Positions 50,736 to 59,370 of a stretch of 64,000 nt of DNA are shown piece after piece; within the stretch, counting starts at the first letter, position 1; each line of letters opens with the position of its first letter. Source of the DNA: Paenibacillus paridis (lineage in GTDB: Bacteria; Bacillota; Bacilli; Paenibacillales; Paenibacillaceae); the NCBI RefSeq assembly GCF_006345825.1, contig NZ_VCIX01000087.1, forward strand, positions 124,202-188,201, read 5' to 3'. Both the position numbers and the translations under genes were made by a program. The notes below the pieces were generated by a model, which ran no database searches, was not told the origin of the DNA, and saw only the letters and a list, made by a program, of their open reading frames with translations.

Positions 50736-52085
50736 TTATCCCTTGCAAGCCGGTGGGATGCTTTGGGGATTCCTAAAGACATTTCCAGGATCATATTTAG
50801 CTTTTATTCTCCGTAACCTTGGAAAGTTTGCACCATAGTAAACGTGCCCGGAATTTTTAATCCCTTGGTCTGGTACGTTGATATAGGACCCTACAATAAA
50901 GGGCTGCAGCTTCCGGCGCGTATGGCGAACGATGGCGATATTTTTAGCGGCTTCCGATTGCTTGATCCATGAGCTGTTCCATTCCACATAATATTGTGCT
51001 TTACGCCAGTAGAATGCCGTTGATCTAGGTGCTTTACGGCTTACTGCTCCACCCCAGTTGAGGAAAAAGAACCCTGCGAACTCCCCCTCTACATTTTCTA
51101 AAAACTCGCGCATGGATTTTATGGCCTTATTCGGAAACGGCTTCCTACCGAAACCGGAAGAGAACTGATTGCTGTACCGTTGGGTCAGCACCGGATCGGG
51201 AGGCAATAGAAATTTTACGGCTTCCGTATATGGCAATAACCGGATGATTGTGCTTGTAGGAGTCCCGACGCTTGTAACGGGCTTTAATAGGCGAATCGCC
51301 TCTGTTTTTGATCCGAGGAACAGCCCTTCCATGGATACATTCCCGCCCTTTTTCGGGCCAATTGATAATTCGCTGCCTAGTTTATTATTGACGAAAGGAG
51401 CCCATTTTTGCCAGGCTTTGAGCACCTCTTCGAATTGATTCCATGGCCAAGTGATACGATATACAGTTGCCTTAGCGGGAGCGCGATGCACTTTGAATTT
51501 GTATTTTGTATATACGCCAAAGTTTCCACCGCCGCCCCCTCGGGAAGCCCACAGAAGGTCTGAGTTGCAATTTTTGTTGGCACGAATTACCTTTCCCTTC
51601 GCGTCAACCATTTCTAGTGCAAGAAGATTATCGCTGATGAGCCCAATCGACCGTTGCAGCGGCCCGATTCCACCGCCAAGTGTGATACCGCCAATCCCGA
51701 CAGTAGGGCTGTCACCGAAGGGAGCTATAAAGCCTTGCCGTGCAAGCGTGTTTGCAATTCTCCCCACTCGATTTCCTGTCTCAACAACAACTGTTCCATT
51801 TTTTTTATTTAGCTTAATTTTTTTCATTTCGCTTACATCGATAACAATGCCGCCATTGACCTGTGAAAGATTAACTTCGAGAGAATGTCTTCCGCTTCTA
51901 GGACGAATGGGCACTTTGTTCTCGCGGGCCCATTTGATCGCGTTTGCTACATCTTGAGTTCTTTGGGCAAATACAAACACCTTGGGAAATTTATCCGTAT
52001 GAGGATCCCAATTTTTACGTGCCGATTCATATCCCGAATCTCCTCTGAAGATAACTCGCCCGGTAAGCTTCGTTTTTGATTTCAA
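50736..52085 (-). CDS. FAD-linked oxidoreductase (BBE-like)
   Basis: A 449-residue flavoprotein of the berberine-bridge-enzyme-like/p-cresol methylhydroxylase fold. FAD-binding PCMH motifs: IRPRSGRHSLEVNLSQ (His, probable covalent FAD link), VGIGGITLGGGIGPLQR, and a C-terminal BBE segment YYGANFPRLRRIKAKYDPGNVFR. The second FAD-linking Cys of bicovalent members is absent (GDSPTVG). Start TTG with GGGAG 9 bases upstream. There is no signal peptide. Such enzymes oxidise sugars to lactones or act on small alcohols. It is monocistronic with a strong terminator; substrate unknown. Confidence 0.88.
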   Translation of the reverse strand: MKSKTKLTGRVIFRGDSGYESARKNWDPHTDKFPKVFVFAQRTQDVANAIKWARENKVPIRPRSGRHSLEVNLSQVNGGIVIDVSEMKKIKLNKKNGTVVVETGNRVGRIANTLARQGFIAPFGDSPTVGIGGITLGGGIGPLQRSIGLISDNLLALEMVDAKGKVIRANKNCNSDLLWASRGGGGGNFGVYTKYKFKVHRAPAKATVYRITWPWNQFEEVLKAWQKWAPFVNNKLGSELSIGPKKGGNVSMEGLFLGSKTEAIRLLKPVTSVGTPTSTIIRLLPYTEAVKFLLPPDPVLTQRYSNQFSSGFGRKPFPNKAIKSMREFLENVEGEFAGFFFLNWGGAVSRKAPRSTAFYWRKAQYYVEWNSSWIKQSEAAKNIAIVRHTRRKLQPFIVGSYINVPDQGIKNSGHVYYGANFPRLRRIKAKYDPGNVFRNPQSIPPACKG

Positions 52086-52212
52086 TCATCACATCTCCCA
52101 ATGAGCAAATGATTATACCGTCATTCAAAATAAAGCACCATATATCGTATGTAGGACATTCGTGTGTGGAATAGGCCGGTGTACTGGAACTAGTCACATC
52201 GGATAAAAGCAA

Positions 52213-52264
52213 TTGACATGCGAACCATCGCAATGATATATTGTGCATACACAACATACACAAT
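52213..52264 (+). promoter_or_regulatory. Promoter and GntR-type operator of the Ytr-like operon
   Basis: TTGACA (52213), an 18-base spacer and TATATT (52237) form a promoter. The inverted repeat ATTGTGCAT-7-ATACACAAT (52240-52264) covers the -10 end and start region. This fits repression by the YtrA-like GntR protein encoded as last gene of the operon. Confidence 0.7.
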
Positions 52265-52283
52265 TAATAAGGAGGTTAGCTAT

Positions 52284-53138
52284 ATGCTTGCATTAGACAT
52301 TAAAAATTTAAATAAAAAATATGAGCATTTTCATTTAAAAGACGTATCTTTCCAACTCGAAAAGGGCTATATTATGGGATTTATCGGGGCCAACGGCGCA
52401 GGTAAAACAACGACTATAAAATCCATTTTGAATTTGATCCATAAGGATAGCGGCGAAATTCATATTTTGGGCAGAGAGATGCTTGAGCACGAACTCGAAT
52501 TAAAACAAGAAATTGGCTCTGCCTTTGGAGACATCAATTTCTATACTCGAAACAAGATCAAAACGTTAACAAACGTAATTAAAAAGTTTTATCGCAATTG
52601 GAACGATGATGCCTATTACAATTATTTGAAAAGGTTTAATTTGAATGAAAACAAAAAAATAGCTGAATTATCTACCGGGATGAAAGTGAAATACAGCTTG
52701 GCCATCGCTTTATCACACGGCGCAAAGCTGCTTATTCTTGATGAACCCACAAGTGGACTTGATCCGGTTGCAAGGGATAATTTGTTGGATATTTTTCAGG
52801 AACTCGTGGAAGATGGTGAAATCAGCATCCTGTTTTCAACTCATATCACAACTGATTTGGAAAAATGTGCCGATTATATTACTTTTATCGATAACGGACA
52901 AATTATCAACAGCTCTGAGAAAGAAGAATTTATCGATACCTACCGCTTGGTAAATGGGAAAGCAGAGCAATTGGATTTGATAAAAGACAAGTTAATTTCC
53001 TTTAAAAAGAATTCATTCGGCTTTACAGCCTTGATCCATGCTAGAGACTTTGATCCCTCTTGGAATCTTAAATCAGCTTTGCCTAGTCTTGAGGAGATCA
53101 TGATCTATTTTGCGAGGAAGGAGATTGTACATGTATAA
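52284..53138 (+). CDS. ABC transporter ATPase (YtrB/BcrA type)
   Basis: A 284-residue ATPase; ATG with AAGGAGG 8 bases upstream. Walker A GANGAGKTT, Q-loop and signature LSTGMKVKYSLAIALS, Walker B LLILDEPTSGLDP, and H-loop FSTHI are all present. The C-terminus is long and helical as in Bce/Ytr-type exporters. It overlaps the permease gene by 8 bases. In B. subtilis, ytr operons respond to cell-wall-active agents; a similar role here is an inference. Confidence 0.93.
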   Translation: MLALDIKNLNKKYEHFHLKDVSFQLEKGYIMGFIGANGAGKTTTIKSILNLIHKDSGEIHILGREMLEHELELKQEIGSAFGDINFYTRNKIKTLTNVIKKFYRNWNDDAYYNYLKRFNLNENKKIAELSTGMKVKYSLAIALSHGAKLLILDEPTSGLDPVARDNLLDIFQELVEDGEISILFSTHITTDLEKCADYITFIDNGQIINSSEKEEFIDTYRLVNGKAEQLDLIKDKLISFKKNSFGFTALIHARDFDPSWNLKSALPSLEEIMIYFARKEIVHV

Positions 53139-53784
53139 TTTACTGTTGAAAGAATTAAAGCTAGGCGTAAGCCCATTCTTTTATATCATGCCTTTTTTGA
53201 CAGGGGCCTTAATGCTAATTCCCTCATGGTTATATTTCCTTGTCCTGCTTTACTTTTGTTTCATCACGATACCGAATATGCATGCAGGGTATAAATCTCA
53301 GAATGATTTGATATTTACAAACATGCTGCCTGTAACCAAAAAAGACATCGTAAAAGCAAAGGTATCTGTTATTGTCATCCTAGAATTAATGCATATCATT
53401 ATTGCAATGATATATGGGATAATTAGTGTTCACCTGTACCCAAATTTGATCTACTTATTTTTCAAACCATCCTTTGGTTTTTGGGGACTATGCTTCGTTA
53501 TGATTGCGATCTTCAACATTATCTTTATATCGATGTATTATAAAACAGCCTATAAATACGGCGCAGCATCGATTGTTTCTATTACAGCTGCTATTCTGTT
53601 TGCAGGAGGAGCAGAATGGCTTGGAATTCAGAATTCATTTGTGTCAGATCTCTTCAAAGGAAATGGTACTGATCAATTAGGAACTCATCTATTTATCCTG
53701 ATCACGGGCATCGTCATATTTGCGATATGTACGTTTATCGCTTATCGTATTGCTATCAAACGGTTTGAGAAAGTGGAAATATAA
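53131..53784 (+). CDS. ABC-2 type permease of the Ytr-like exporter
   Basis: A 217-residue membrane protein, ATG with AAGGAG 7 bases upstream, starting MYNLLLKELKLGVSPFFYIM. About six spans are visible (PFLTGALMLIPSWLYFLVLLYFCF; VIVILELMHIIIAMIYGI; FGFWGLCFVMIAIFNIIFI; ASIVSITAAILFAGG; LFILITGIVIFAICTFIAY). Matches the small ABC2_membrane_5-like permeases. Its stop overlaps the regulator start (AATGAAC), so it is co-translated with the ATPase and GntR genes. Confidence 0.9.
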   Translation: MYNLLLKELKLGVSPFFYIMPFLTGALMLIPSWLYFLVLLYFCFITIPNMHAGYKSQNDLIFTNMLPVTKKDIVKAKVSVIVILELMHIIIAMIYGIISVHLYPNLIYLFFKPSFGFWGLCFVMIAIFNIIFISMYYKTAYKYGAASIVSITAAILFAGGAEWLGIQNSFVSDLFKGNGTDQLGTHLFILITGIVIFAICTFIAYRIAIKRFEKVEI

Positions 53785-54149
53785 TGAACATAGCCATTTC
53801 GAATACCTCTGATAAACCAATTTATCAGCAGCTTTTTGAACAAATCAGCGCTCAAATTCTCAAGGGGGAACTCGAAACGGGGTATAGCTTGCCACCCATA
53901 CGACAAGCGGCCACGGAGCTTCGTGTGAGTATCATTACGGTAAAAAAAGCGTGGGAAGAGCTCGAACGTGTCGGTTTGATTTATACCGTAACCGGCAAAG
54001 GATGTTTTATAGCTGAGCTCTCGCCCGACGAGATGCTTCAGAAACGAAATGAAATGATCATGAAGCAAATGATTACCGACACGGAGTATTACAAATCCTT
54101 TGGCCTCTCGTTACAAGAAGTCTTTGAGCTGTTGAAGGAAGTTTACTGA
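53784..54149 (+). CDS. GntR-family regulator (YtrA subfamily)
   Basis: A 121-residue regulator. The winged helix-turn-helix is PIYQQLFEQISAQILKGELETGYSLPPIRQAATELRVSIITVKKAWEELERVGLIYTVTGKGCF, followed by a short helical C-terminal tail of YtrA type for dimer formation. No large effector domain. Last in the operon behind the ATPase and permease; it probably represses its own operon through the inverted repeat at the promoter. Confidence 0.93.
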   Translation: MNIAISNTSDKPIYQQLFEQISAQILKGELETGYSLPPIRQAATELRVSIITVKKAWEELERVGLIYTVTGKGCFIAELSPDEMLQKRNEMIMKQMITDTEYYKSFGLSLQEVFELLKEVY

Positions 54150-54161
54150 ATAGGAATACAA

Positions 54162-54191
54162 AAAAATCACGTCCTAAGGGGACGTGATTTT
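54162..54191. terminator. Bidirectional terminator after the Ytr-like operon
   Basis: AAAAATCACGTCC and GGACGTGATTTTT form a 13-bp stem around a TAAG loop, followed by TTTTT. It also serves the convergent DoxX-like gene. Confidence 0.9.
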
Positions 54192-54253
54192 TTTGTTTTA
54201 TTGGTGCTTTATCTTTGATTCAAAGGGCTAGCTTGCTGTCGCCACGAATAGAA

Positions 54254-54622
54254 TTAGCCAAAAAGATTGGACAATTCATCTGCATATAAGAATACTACAG
54301 CAATAGCTATCAGAAGATTCAATATGGCCGGGAACACTTTTCCAAATGAATGGTTGACTCTAAGATGAGAGAGGATAGCCAGCAGCATCATAATGCCAAT
54401 CCCTATTCCGGACCATGCCGCAACCTCCGGATACCAATAACCGATGATGAGCCCTATGCATGCAACAATTTGAACATAACCCGTAATGACGCGAAACCAT
54501 TGAGGAAGTTTAATAGAATCAAACAGTTCGACCTGATGCTTGGCTCCTGCAATCTTGCTTCCGCCAAAGAAAGCCATGGAAAACAGCAGCCAGCTTTGAA
54601 GAACGATGGTTAGAATATGCAT
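54254..54622 (-). CDS. DoxX-like small membrane protein
   Basis: A 122-residue protein with four predicted membrane spans (MHILTIVLQSWLLFSMAFFGG; VITGYVQIVACIGLIIGYW; SGIGIGIMMLLAILSHLRV; ILNLLIAIAVVFLYADEL). The KIAGAKHQVELFDSIKLPQWFRVI loop between spans 1 and 2 matches the DoxX family, thiosulfate:quinone oxidoreductase-like or redox-stress-linked. AAGAGG lies 6 bases before the ATG. A 16-bp palindrome stands 30 bases upstream. Function unknown; such proteins are often repressed by TetR- or HxlR-type regulators. Confidence 0.85.
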   Translation of the reverse strand: MHILTIVLQSWLLFSMAFFGGSKIAGAKHQVELFDSIKLPQWFRVITGYVQIVACIGLIIGYWYPEVAAWSGIGIGIMMLLAILSHLRVNHSFGKVFPAILNLLIAIAVVFLYADELSNLFG

Positions 54623-54650
54623 TCAAATCCTCTTCCTTTTCCATATTTAT

Positions 54651-54671
54651 TAGACACCATTCGGTGTCCTA
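54651..54671. promoter_or_regulatory. GACACC-ATTC-GGTGTC palindrome upstream of the DoxX-like gene
   Basis: A 16-bp perfect inverted repeat with 6-base arms lies about 30 bases before the DoxX-like start and just after a TATTAT -10 candidate on the minus strand. It is placed where a repressor would block transcription. No matching regulator gene is next to it. Confidence 0.6.
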
Positions 54672-54783
54672 TTTCATAATAGTACATCGATACGCATCCT
54701 GTAAAGTAATTATTATGAAGTAATAGATGGAAATGATTAGCCCACTTCCTCCCTTTCCTGATAACTACATAAAAACACAAAAA

Positions 54784-54829
54784 GACCCGTAGGAGGGCAC
54801 CTTTATTAAAAGTGCATATCCTACGGGTC
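54784..54829 (-). terminator. Rho-independent terminator of the SatP-like gene
   Basis: GACCCGTAGGA and TCCTACGGGTC form an 11-bp stem with a large loop, and on the minus strand TTTTTGTG follows. It lies about 60 bases past the stop. Confidence 0.8.
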
Positions 54830-54889
54830 GCTGTTCTTATTTTGATTTCCACCGCCTATTCGGGCAGCTTCTAGTTGAGAATTGTGTAA

Positions 54890-55507
54890 TTATTTCTTGA
54901 AAATTCTAAAGGGAGAGCCGACTGGCAGAAAAACATGCCCAAAGTGCGTGTTCAACACGGCAGCACCACATCCGTAAAAAGAGACAATGGCTATAGCCAT
55001 TTCAGAGTAAGCCGCGAATGAGTGAAAGGCACCATTCCCTACACCAAATGAATCCAAGCTTAAACCTATAAATAAGAAATCAATCAATACAAAGATAAAG
55101 AATAGCACCTTATTTGTTTCCATTGCTCCAATGGTCATAAAGAGCGTAAAGATCAGATAGCCAAGAAATACAAAGCCTAGCTGCTTAACATCAAGTCCAG
55201 ATGCTAGTTCCGGGCCAAAAACACCCAATTTTATGAGCCAGCTTGCTGCCATTCCAAACCAGAAGAAAGCATAAGCTCCAAAAGCTGTCATTCCAAATGT
55301 ATTGTTATGCTTAGCATCTTGAATGCAAGCAAATAGCTGAGCGAATGCACCGAGAAAAATAGCCCAAGGAATGACATAACTGAGTCCATTCGTGATACCT
55401 AGCTTTTGAGATGAAGCAACCAGCGTGACGATAGCCAACCCGAATAATCCAATTGCACTAGGGTCCGCTGTTACGATTTTTACATTTTGATGTGTCTGTG
55501 ATGTCAT
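54890..55507 (-). CDS. Acetate/succinate permease-like protein (GPR1/FUN34/YaaH family)
   Basis: A 205-residue protein with six membrane spans. The N-terminal family signature is present in degenerate form (DPSAIGLFGLAIVTLVASSQKLG), followed by YVIPWAIFLGAFAQLFACIQDAKHNNTFGMTAFGAYAFFWFG, typical of this family of acetate channels. GGAGG lies 11 bases before the ATG. It probably moves acetate or other short acids across the membrane. It is monocistronic between two terminators. Confidence 0.9.
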   Translation of the reverse strand: MTSQTHQNVKIVTADPSAIGLFGLAIVTLVASSQKLGITNGLSYVIPWAIFLGAFAQLFACIQDAKHNNTFGMTAFGAYAFFWFGMAASWLIKLGVFGPELASGLDVKQLGFVFLGYLIFTLFMTIGAMETNKVLFFIFVLIDFLFIGLSLDSFGVGNGAFHSFAAYSEMAIAIVSFYGCGAAVLNTHFGHVFLPVGSPFRIFKK

Positions 55508-55638
55508 AAACTAAGAAGCCTCCGATTGTAAGTATATCCATTCGAGGACCTATTCTATCACATATCTAACATACTGAATATGTCCGTATATATATTGTCA
55601 CATTTCATGTCGGTTATTCACAGAACATTCACGGATGA

Positions 55639-56295
55639 TCACATAGATAAATAGCTCTGTAATAACAAGACCGCTTTAGCCCGATCATTGGTGCCGATCT
55701 TCGCGTATATATCGCTTAAATAATTTTTAACCGTACCTTGTGTCAAATATAACTGTTCAGCAATCTCCTTTGAATTGCAGCCTTCCACTAGAAGCCTTGC
55801 AAGGTCAAGCTCTCTTTCGGTCAACTCAAATTCCTTACCGGCTCGTTCAATCCGACTGTTCTGGTTACGGATATTAAGGGCAAGCTTGCGAGCCACTTTG
55901 CCGGTGAGCAGCAAATTGCCGGAAAGCGCTTCATAGATGGATTGAACAAGCTTTACTCCGTCAATGTCTTTAAGCAAATATCCTGCAGCCCCATTGCATA
56001 AAGCTTCTATTATATAAGCATCATCATCGAAAGTCGTTAATATAAGAATAACCACGTTCGGATGCAGCTCCTTTATGATTTTGGTTGCCTCCACGCCTCC
56101 CATGCCCGGCATGCGAATGTCCATAAGGATGACATCCGGAACAACCAAGCGAAGCCGTTCAAGCGCTTCTTCTCCGCTATACGCCGTCCCAACGATCTCC
56201 AAGTCCGACCGTACCGAGAGCAGCGTTTCCAAACCTTCCAGCATAAGCTTCTGATCATCCACGAGCATGACGCTGACCTTCCGATCTATTTTCAC
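55639..56295 (-). CDS. NarL/LuxR-type response regulator
   Basis: A 218-residue regulator with GTG start and AGGGGG upstream. Receiver domain with DDQ near residue 14, phosphoacceptor in DVILMDIRMPGMGG and Lys in AAGYLLKDID. The C-terminal LuxR helix-turn-helix contains LTERELDLARLLVEGCNSKEIAEQLYLTQGTVKNYLSDIYAKIG. It overlaps the kinase gene by 41 bases. Its targets are not evident; DesR/LiaR-like control of membrane or envelope genes is common for this pair type. Confidence 0.93.
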   Translation of the reverse strand: MKIDRKVSVMLVDDQKLMLEGLETLLSVRSDLEIVGTAYSGEEALERLRLVVPDVILMDIRMPGMGGVEATKIIKELHPNVVILILTTFDDDAYIIEALCNGAAGYLLKDIDGVKLVQSIYEALSGNLLLTGKVARKLALNIRNQNSRIERAGKEFELTERELDLARLLVEGCNSKEIAEQLYLTQGTVKNYLSDIYAKIGTNDRAKAVLLLQSYLSM

Positions 56296-57484
56296 TACTT
56301 TTCCCCCTGGCTACAGGCATTTGGACTTGGAGAACAAATCCCTTGTTGAATTCACTTATTACGTTCAATTGACCTCCAATAGCCTGAATTCTTTCCTCCA
56401 TCGAATTGAGTCCAAAGCCATAAATGACTGAATCGCTTCCTCTTCCATTGTCCTTTACCATCATATGAATCGTATCTTGCTGCTCCGTAATCGCAATCTC
56501 AATCCTACTCGCTTGGCCATGCTTTAGTGCATTGGTGATCGACTCCTTGATAGAGTTGATCATGACATACTCCTGAAGGGAGATGAGTGGGGTATTTACC
56601 TCAAAGACGAATTGAAATTGAACGCCCGTCTGCTTCGCTGTATCATTCATGATTTTAGTAATCCCTTGCTCAAGCCCCGCTTCCGCATTCCCGTCTTTTA
56701 TTTTTAGCGTTCGGACGACCTGACGAATGTCGCCAAGCCCCTGCTTCAATTGTTCGCGCGCGACGAGTATCTTTCGAAGGGCTTCCTCAGGTCTGATATC
56801 AAATAACAGCTGGGCCCCTTCAAGAGCAACAATCGCTGTCGTTAACGAATGTCCCACCGTATCATGGACCTCTTCCGCAATGCGGGACCTTTCCTTAAAT
56901 ACCGCCAGCTCTTCCCTTGTCTTAGCCTCCTGAATCAACGCTTTATTTAAGCGAACGCTCATATCCCTCTGATTGAGCAGCAGCTTAGTGCTCCAAATCG
57001 GAATAACCAAACACGTATAGCTCAAAATGTAGAAAACATTTCGCCACAAATCTTGCCCATCAGTTGGCCACAAAACAAGATAGGCTACAAAGCCGCCATA
57101 AGCAAAAGGCAACGCATACCACGACTTATAGTGCAGAAGAAGATCTGCAACAAATACGACAAATACGATACTTTCAATCTCAGTGCCGTTTCGCAGGAAA
57201 ATTAAAAATAAAAGAACGATCTCGACGATCGGAGAAACGGCAGCTATGGCATGAAACTTGGGATGGTTCAACACATATTTTGAGTGCCTGAAGAAATAGA
57301 GCCCGCTCAGAATCGCAACTGCTAGCAAGCTTTTCGTTGGAGTCAAAACAATATATAGCAATAACAAAACCATATAAGCGCAAGCCAGCCCATAAAAAAA
57401 TATTTTCGATATTTTCGTATTGCTTAGGGTATGAACCGTTGAAATATGCATAAGACCACTCATCTCATCGAAATAGGCCATCAT
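56255..57484 (-). CDS. NarL-type sensor histidine kinase with multi-span membrane domain
   Basis: A 409-residue kinase. Five to six membrane spans cover about residues 25-165 (FYGLACAYMVLLLLYIVL onward). Then come a HisKA_3 box RSRIAEEVHDTVGHSLTTAIVALEG (phospho-His), ANALKHG-type N box (ITNALKHGQ) and DNGRGSD G box. The design is like DesK or other intramembrane-sensing kinases. Its start overlaps the CPBP protease stop (CTATGATGG), so it is in one operon with that broken gene. The ribosome site before the first ATG is weak. Confidence 0.92.
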   Translation of the reverse strand: MMAYFDEMSGLMHISTVHTLSNTKISKIFFYGLACAYMVLLLLYIVLTPTKSLLAVAILSGLYFFRHSKYVLNHPKFHAIAAVSPIVEIVLLFLIFLRNGTEIESIVFVVFVADLLLHYKSWYALPFAYGGFVAYLVLWPTDGQDLWRNVFYILSYTCLVIPIWSTKLLLNQRDMSVRLNKALIQEAKTREELAVFKERSRIAEEVHDTVGHSLTTAIVALEGAQLLFDIRPEEALRKILVAREQLKQGLGDIRQVVRTLKIKDGNAEAGLEQGITKIMNDTAKQTGVQFQFVFEVNTPLISLQEYVMINSIKESITNALKHGQASRIEIAITEQQDTIHMMVKDNGRGSDSVIYGFGLNSMEERIQAIGGQLNVISEFNKGFVLQVQMPVARGKSSENRSEGQRHARG

Positions 57485-58258
57485 AGAAAACCTAAAATAA
57501 CAGCTGTAACGCCGAACAGCAAGGGAATGGACTCCACTCCATGAATGATGACAGCCGGCCAGAAGCTGCGATATTTGGCATTTAAAAACCCATACAATAG
57601 CGAACCTACGATAAACAAAGGAATCTCTGATATTTTATGAAGATGGTACGTTGCGAATAAAACTCCATTTACGGCCCAATCCCATTTGCCAAAGGCTCCC
57701 TTCATTTTCGGAAGAAGAACGCCCCGGAAAAACAACTCTTCCCCAAGCAAATAATTAAACAGACAACTGATTAAAGCAATACCGAGCAAATACCAGGCAC
57801 CAACAAATTCAGGTGTCGCTAGATTTTCAATCCTTGTATAGTCCTGAGGGGCCAATACCGGAAAAAGACGATTGATCGTTTCTTCCATAAACCCGAACAA
57901 ACCCGAGCTTTCAAAGAAAAAAAGCGTACATGATGATTGGGATGGTGAAGGAATAAGCAATTTTGTAAACCTTGAACGTCTTCGGATGTACCGGATGATT
58001 TAACCACAATCTTTTTTTCAGCCTCTCCCAGCTTAGATTGCCTAGCTCTCTTTTCAGGAGAATCACAGATAATACGAACTGCCAAATCATGCCGACAATC
58101 ATAAGCATCCAATAGAGAATCCCCGGATGGAAAGTGACGATTGGCGCAAGAATCGGCAGCAATACGAATCGGAAGAAAGCCATCGGCAATGCGACCAAAG
58201 CCCATAACCCCAATATTTTACTAACACTGTATTGTTTTGTTTCCATTTCTCTATTCAA
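57481..58258 (-). pseudogene. CPBP-family intramembrane metalloprotease, frameshifted
   Basis: Two open frames together encode one CPBP (Abi/CAAX-type) membrane protease. The first (start TTG at 58258 with AAGGAG 8 bases upstream, or ATG 58246) runs to a TGA at 57911 after IIMYAFFL. The second continues FFFESSGLFGFMEETINRLFP and holds the active-site motifs: EELFFRG (EExxxR), the His in ATYHLH and IIHGVES. The break is at seven T followed by CTTTGA; removing one T restores a single frame of about 260 codons. As written only an inactive N-terminal half would be made. It is the first gene of the operon with the sensor kinase. Confidence 0.8.
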
Positions 58259-58304
58259 CCTTCCCACTCCTTCTAAGGCAAAGTCCATTTCGAAAATAAA
58301 TATA

Positions 58305-58337
58305 TAAAAAAAGACCGTCACATGATAAGTGACGATC
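58305..58337 (-). promoter_or_regulatory. Terminator-like hairpin in the leader of the CPBP/kinase operon
   Basis: On the minus strand GATCGTCAC and GTGACGGTC pair (one G-U) around a 7-base loop, followed by TTTTTTTATATA, about 50 bases before the CPBP start. The nitroreductase gene upstream has its own terminator at 58527-58569, so this one may be an attenuator in the leader of the CPBP operon. Confidence 0.5.
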
Positions 58338-58624
58338 GTCATCATTCGGAATGAAATAAAATGAACATACGACTGCTAAAATCCTGACATATGCTTTCGC
58401 CAACAGTAAGTTTATATTAGCGTTGTACACAAAATGTCTTCAACAAGCACATGTAAAGGCAAATAACGGGGAATGGCTACTTTCATCAGAATCGGCATAC
58501 ATTATCCGTTTCCTTCAGAAACGAAAAATCGCCCTCCAACTTGCCAGAATGGCAAAGTAGAGGGCGATTATCTTTTTATTCTTATCGATTGTTCACATCA
58601 TTGATAACCATTAAATCAAATATA
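58338..58624. other. Gene-free interval with promoter and terminator
   Basis: No gene is visible. It holds the nitroreductase terminator (58527-58569) and, between that and the CPBP leader hairpin, AT-rich DNA expected to contain the CPBP operon promoter. Confidence 0.4.
58527..58569 (-). terminator. Rho-independent terminator of the nitroreductase gene
   Basis: AATCGCCCTC and GAGGGCGATT form a 10-bp stem with an inner TTGCCA/TGGCAA stem, followed on the minus strand by TTTTTCG. It lies about 60 bases past the stop. Confidence 0.8.
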
Positions 58625-59239
58625 TTATTCTTTGCTTACTTTACCTTCAAATACAACTTGGTTGAGCGGTTTGCGCCCATTCGGCACTTCGCGCTCCGCA
58701 ATGCCCTCAGGCAGGCTGCTTTTATCGCCACGATATCCAATCGCAATTACAGCATGCAGCTCGAATTGCTCAGGAATTTCTAGCACGCGGCGCGCAACCT
58801 CGCGGTCAAATCCGCCAATGGCATGTGTGGAAATCCCTTTAAGCGTGGCTTGCAAGGCAAGGCTGCTCCAAGCGGCACCCGCATCGAATGCATGAGCGCC
58901 ATTGGGATCGCCATTCTCGCGTTTGGAATCCGAGGCAATAAGTACGAGAACTGGCGCGCTTGAAGCCCATAATTTATTAAAATCACCGAGAAAGGCTTGG
59001 AAGACTCCCAAATGTTCTTCGGTCTTGGCAACGATAAACCGCCATGGCTGGTCATTGTACGAAGATGGCGCCCAATGAGCCGCCTCCAAAATAGCATTTA
59101 AATCCTCATCCGTTATCGGCTGATTCGTGAACGCTCGCGGCGACCACCGGTTAAGAAACAACGGACTGATTTCATTTTCTGGCGTACGGTTGCCCTGTAC
59201 TTCTTCTGCAATGGTTTGAACAATCTCCAGACTCATCAT
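58625..59239 (-). CDS. Nitroreductase-family protein
   Basis: A 204-residue FMN-dependent oxidoreductase. I chose the ATG at 59239, with AAAGGTG 5 bases upstream (ATG at 59236 also fits), rather than 36 bases earlier. FMN contacts are visible in RWSPRAFTNQPI, AAHWAPSSYNDQPWRFIV and GGFDREVARRVLEIPEQFELHAVIAIGY. This group reduces nitro compounds or quinones with NAD(P)H and includes general detoxification enzymes. It is monocistronic between the siderophore-binding protein gene and its own terminator. Confidence 0.9.
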   Translation of the reverse strand: MMSLEIVQTIAEEVQGNRTPENEISPLFLNRWSPRAFTNQPITDEDLNAILEAAHWAPSSYNDQPWRFIVAKTEEHLGVFQAFLGDFNKLWASSAPVLVLIASDSKRENGDPNGAHAFDAGAAWSSLALQATLKGISTHAIGGFDREVARRVLEIPEQFELHAVIAIGYRGDKSSLPEGIAEREVPNGRKPLNQVVFEGKVSKE

Positions 59240-59370
59240 AAACACACCTTTCGCATTGGAATTATTTACATTCATCTCATCGTAACATGGTTATCAAGTT
59301 TTTTCAAAATGTTTGTTCGAAATGAGCCATGTTCATCCGTAACCGTTAATGAATCAATCACTGACCTCGA

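Noticed and set aside
52027..52263. 78-codon minus-strand frame ahead of the FAD oxidoreductase
   Set aside because: Its end overlaps the well-supported oxidoreductase start and its beginning lies in the divergent promoter; no ribosome site.
54610..54852. 80-codon minus-strand frame upstream of the DoxX-like gene
   Set aside because: It covers the promoter palindrome and a terminator and has no family likeness.
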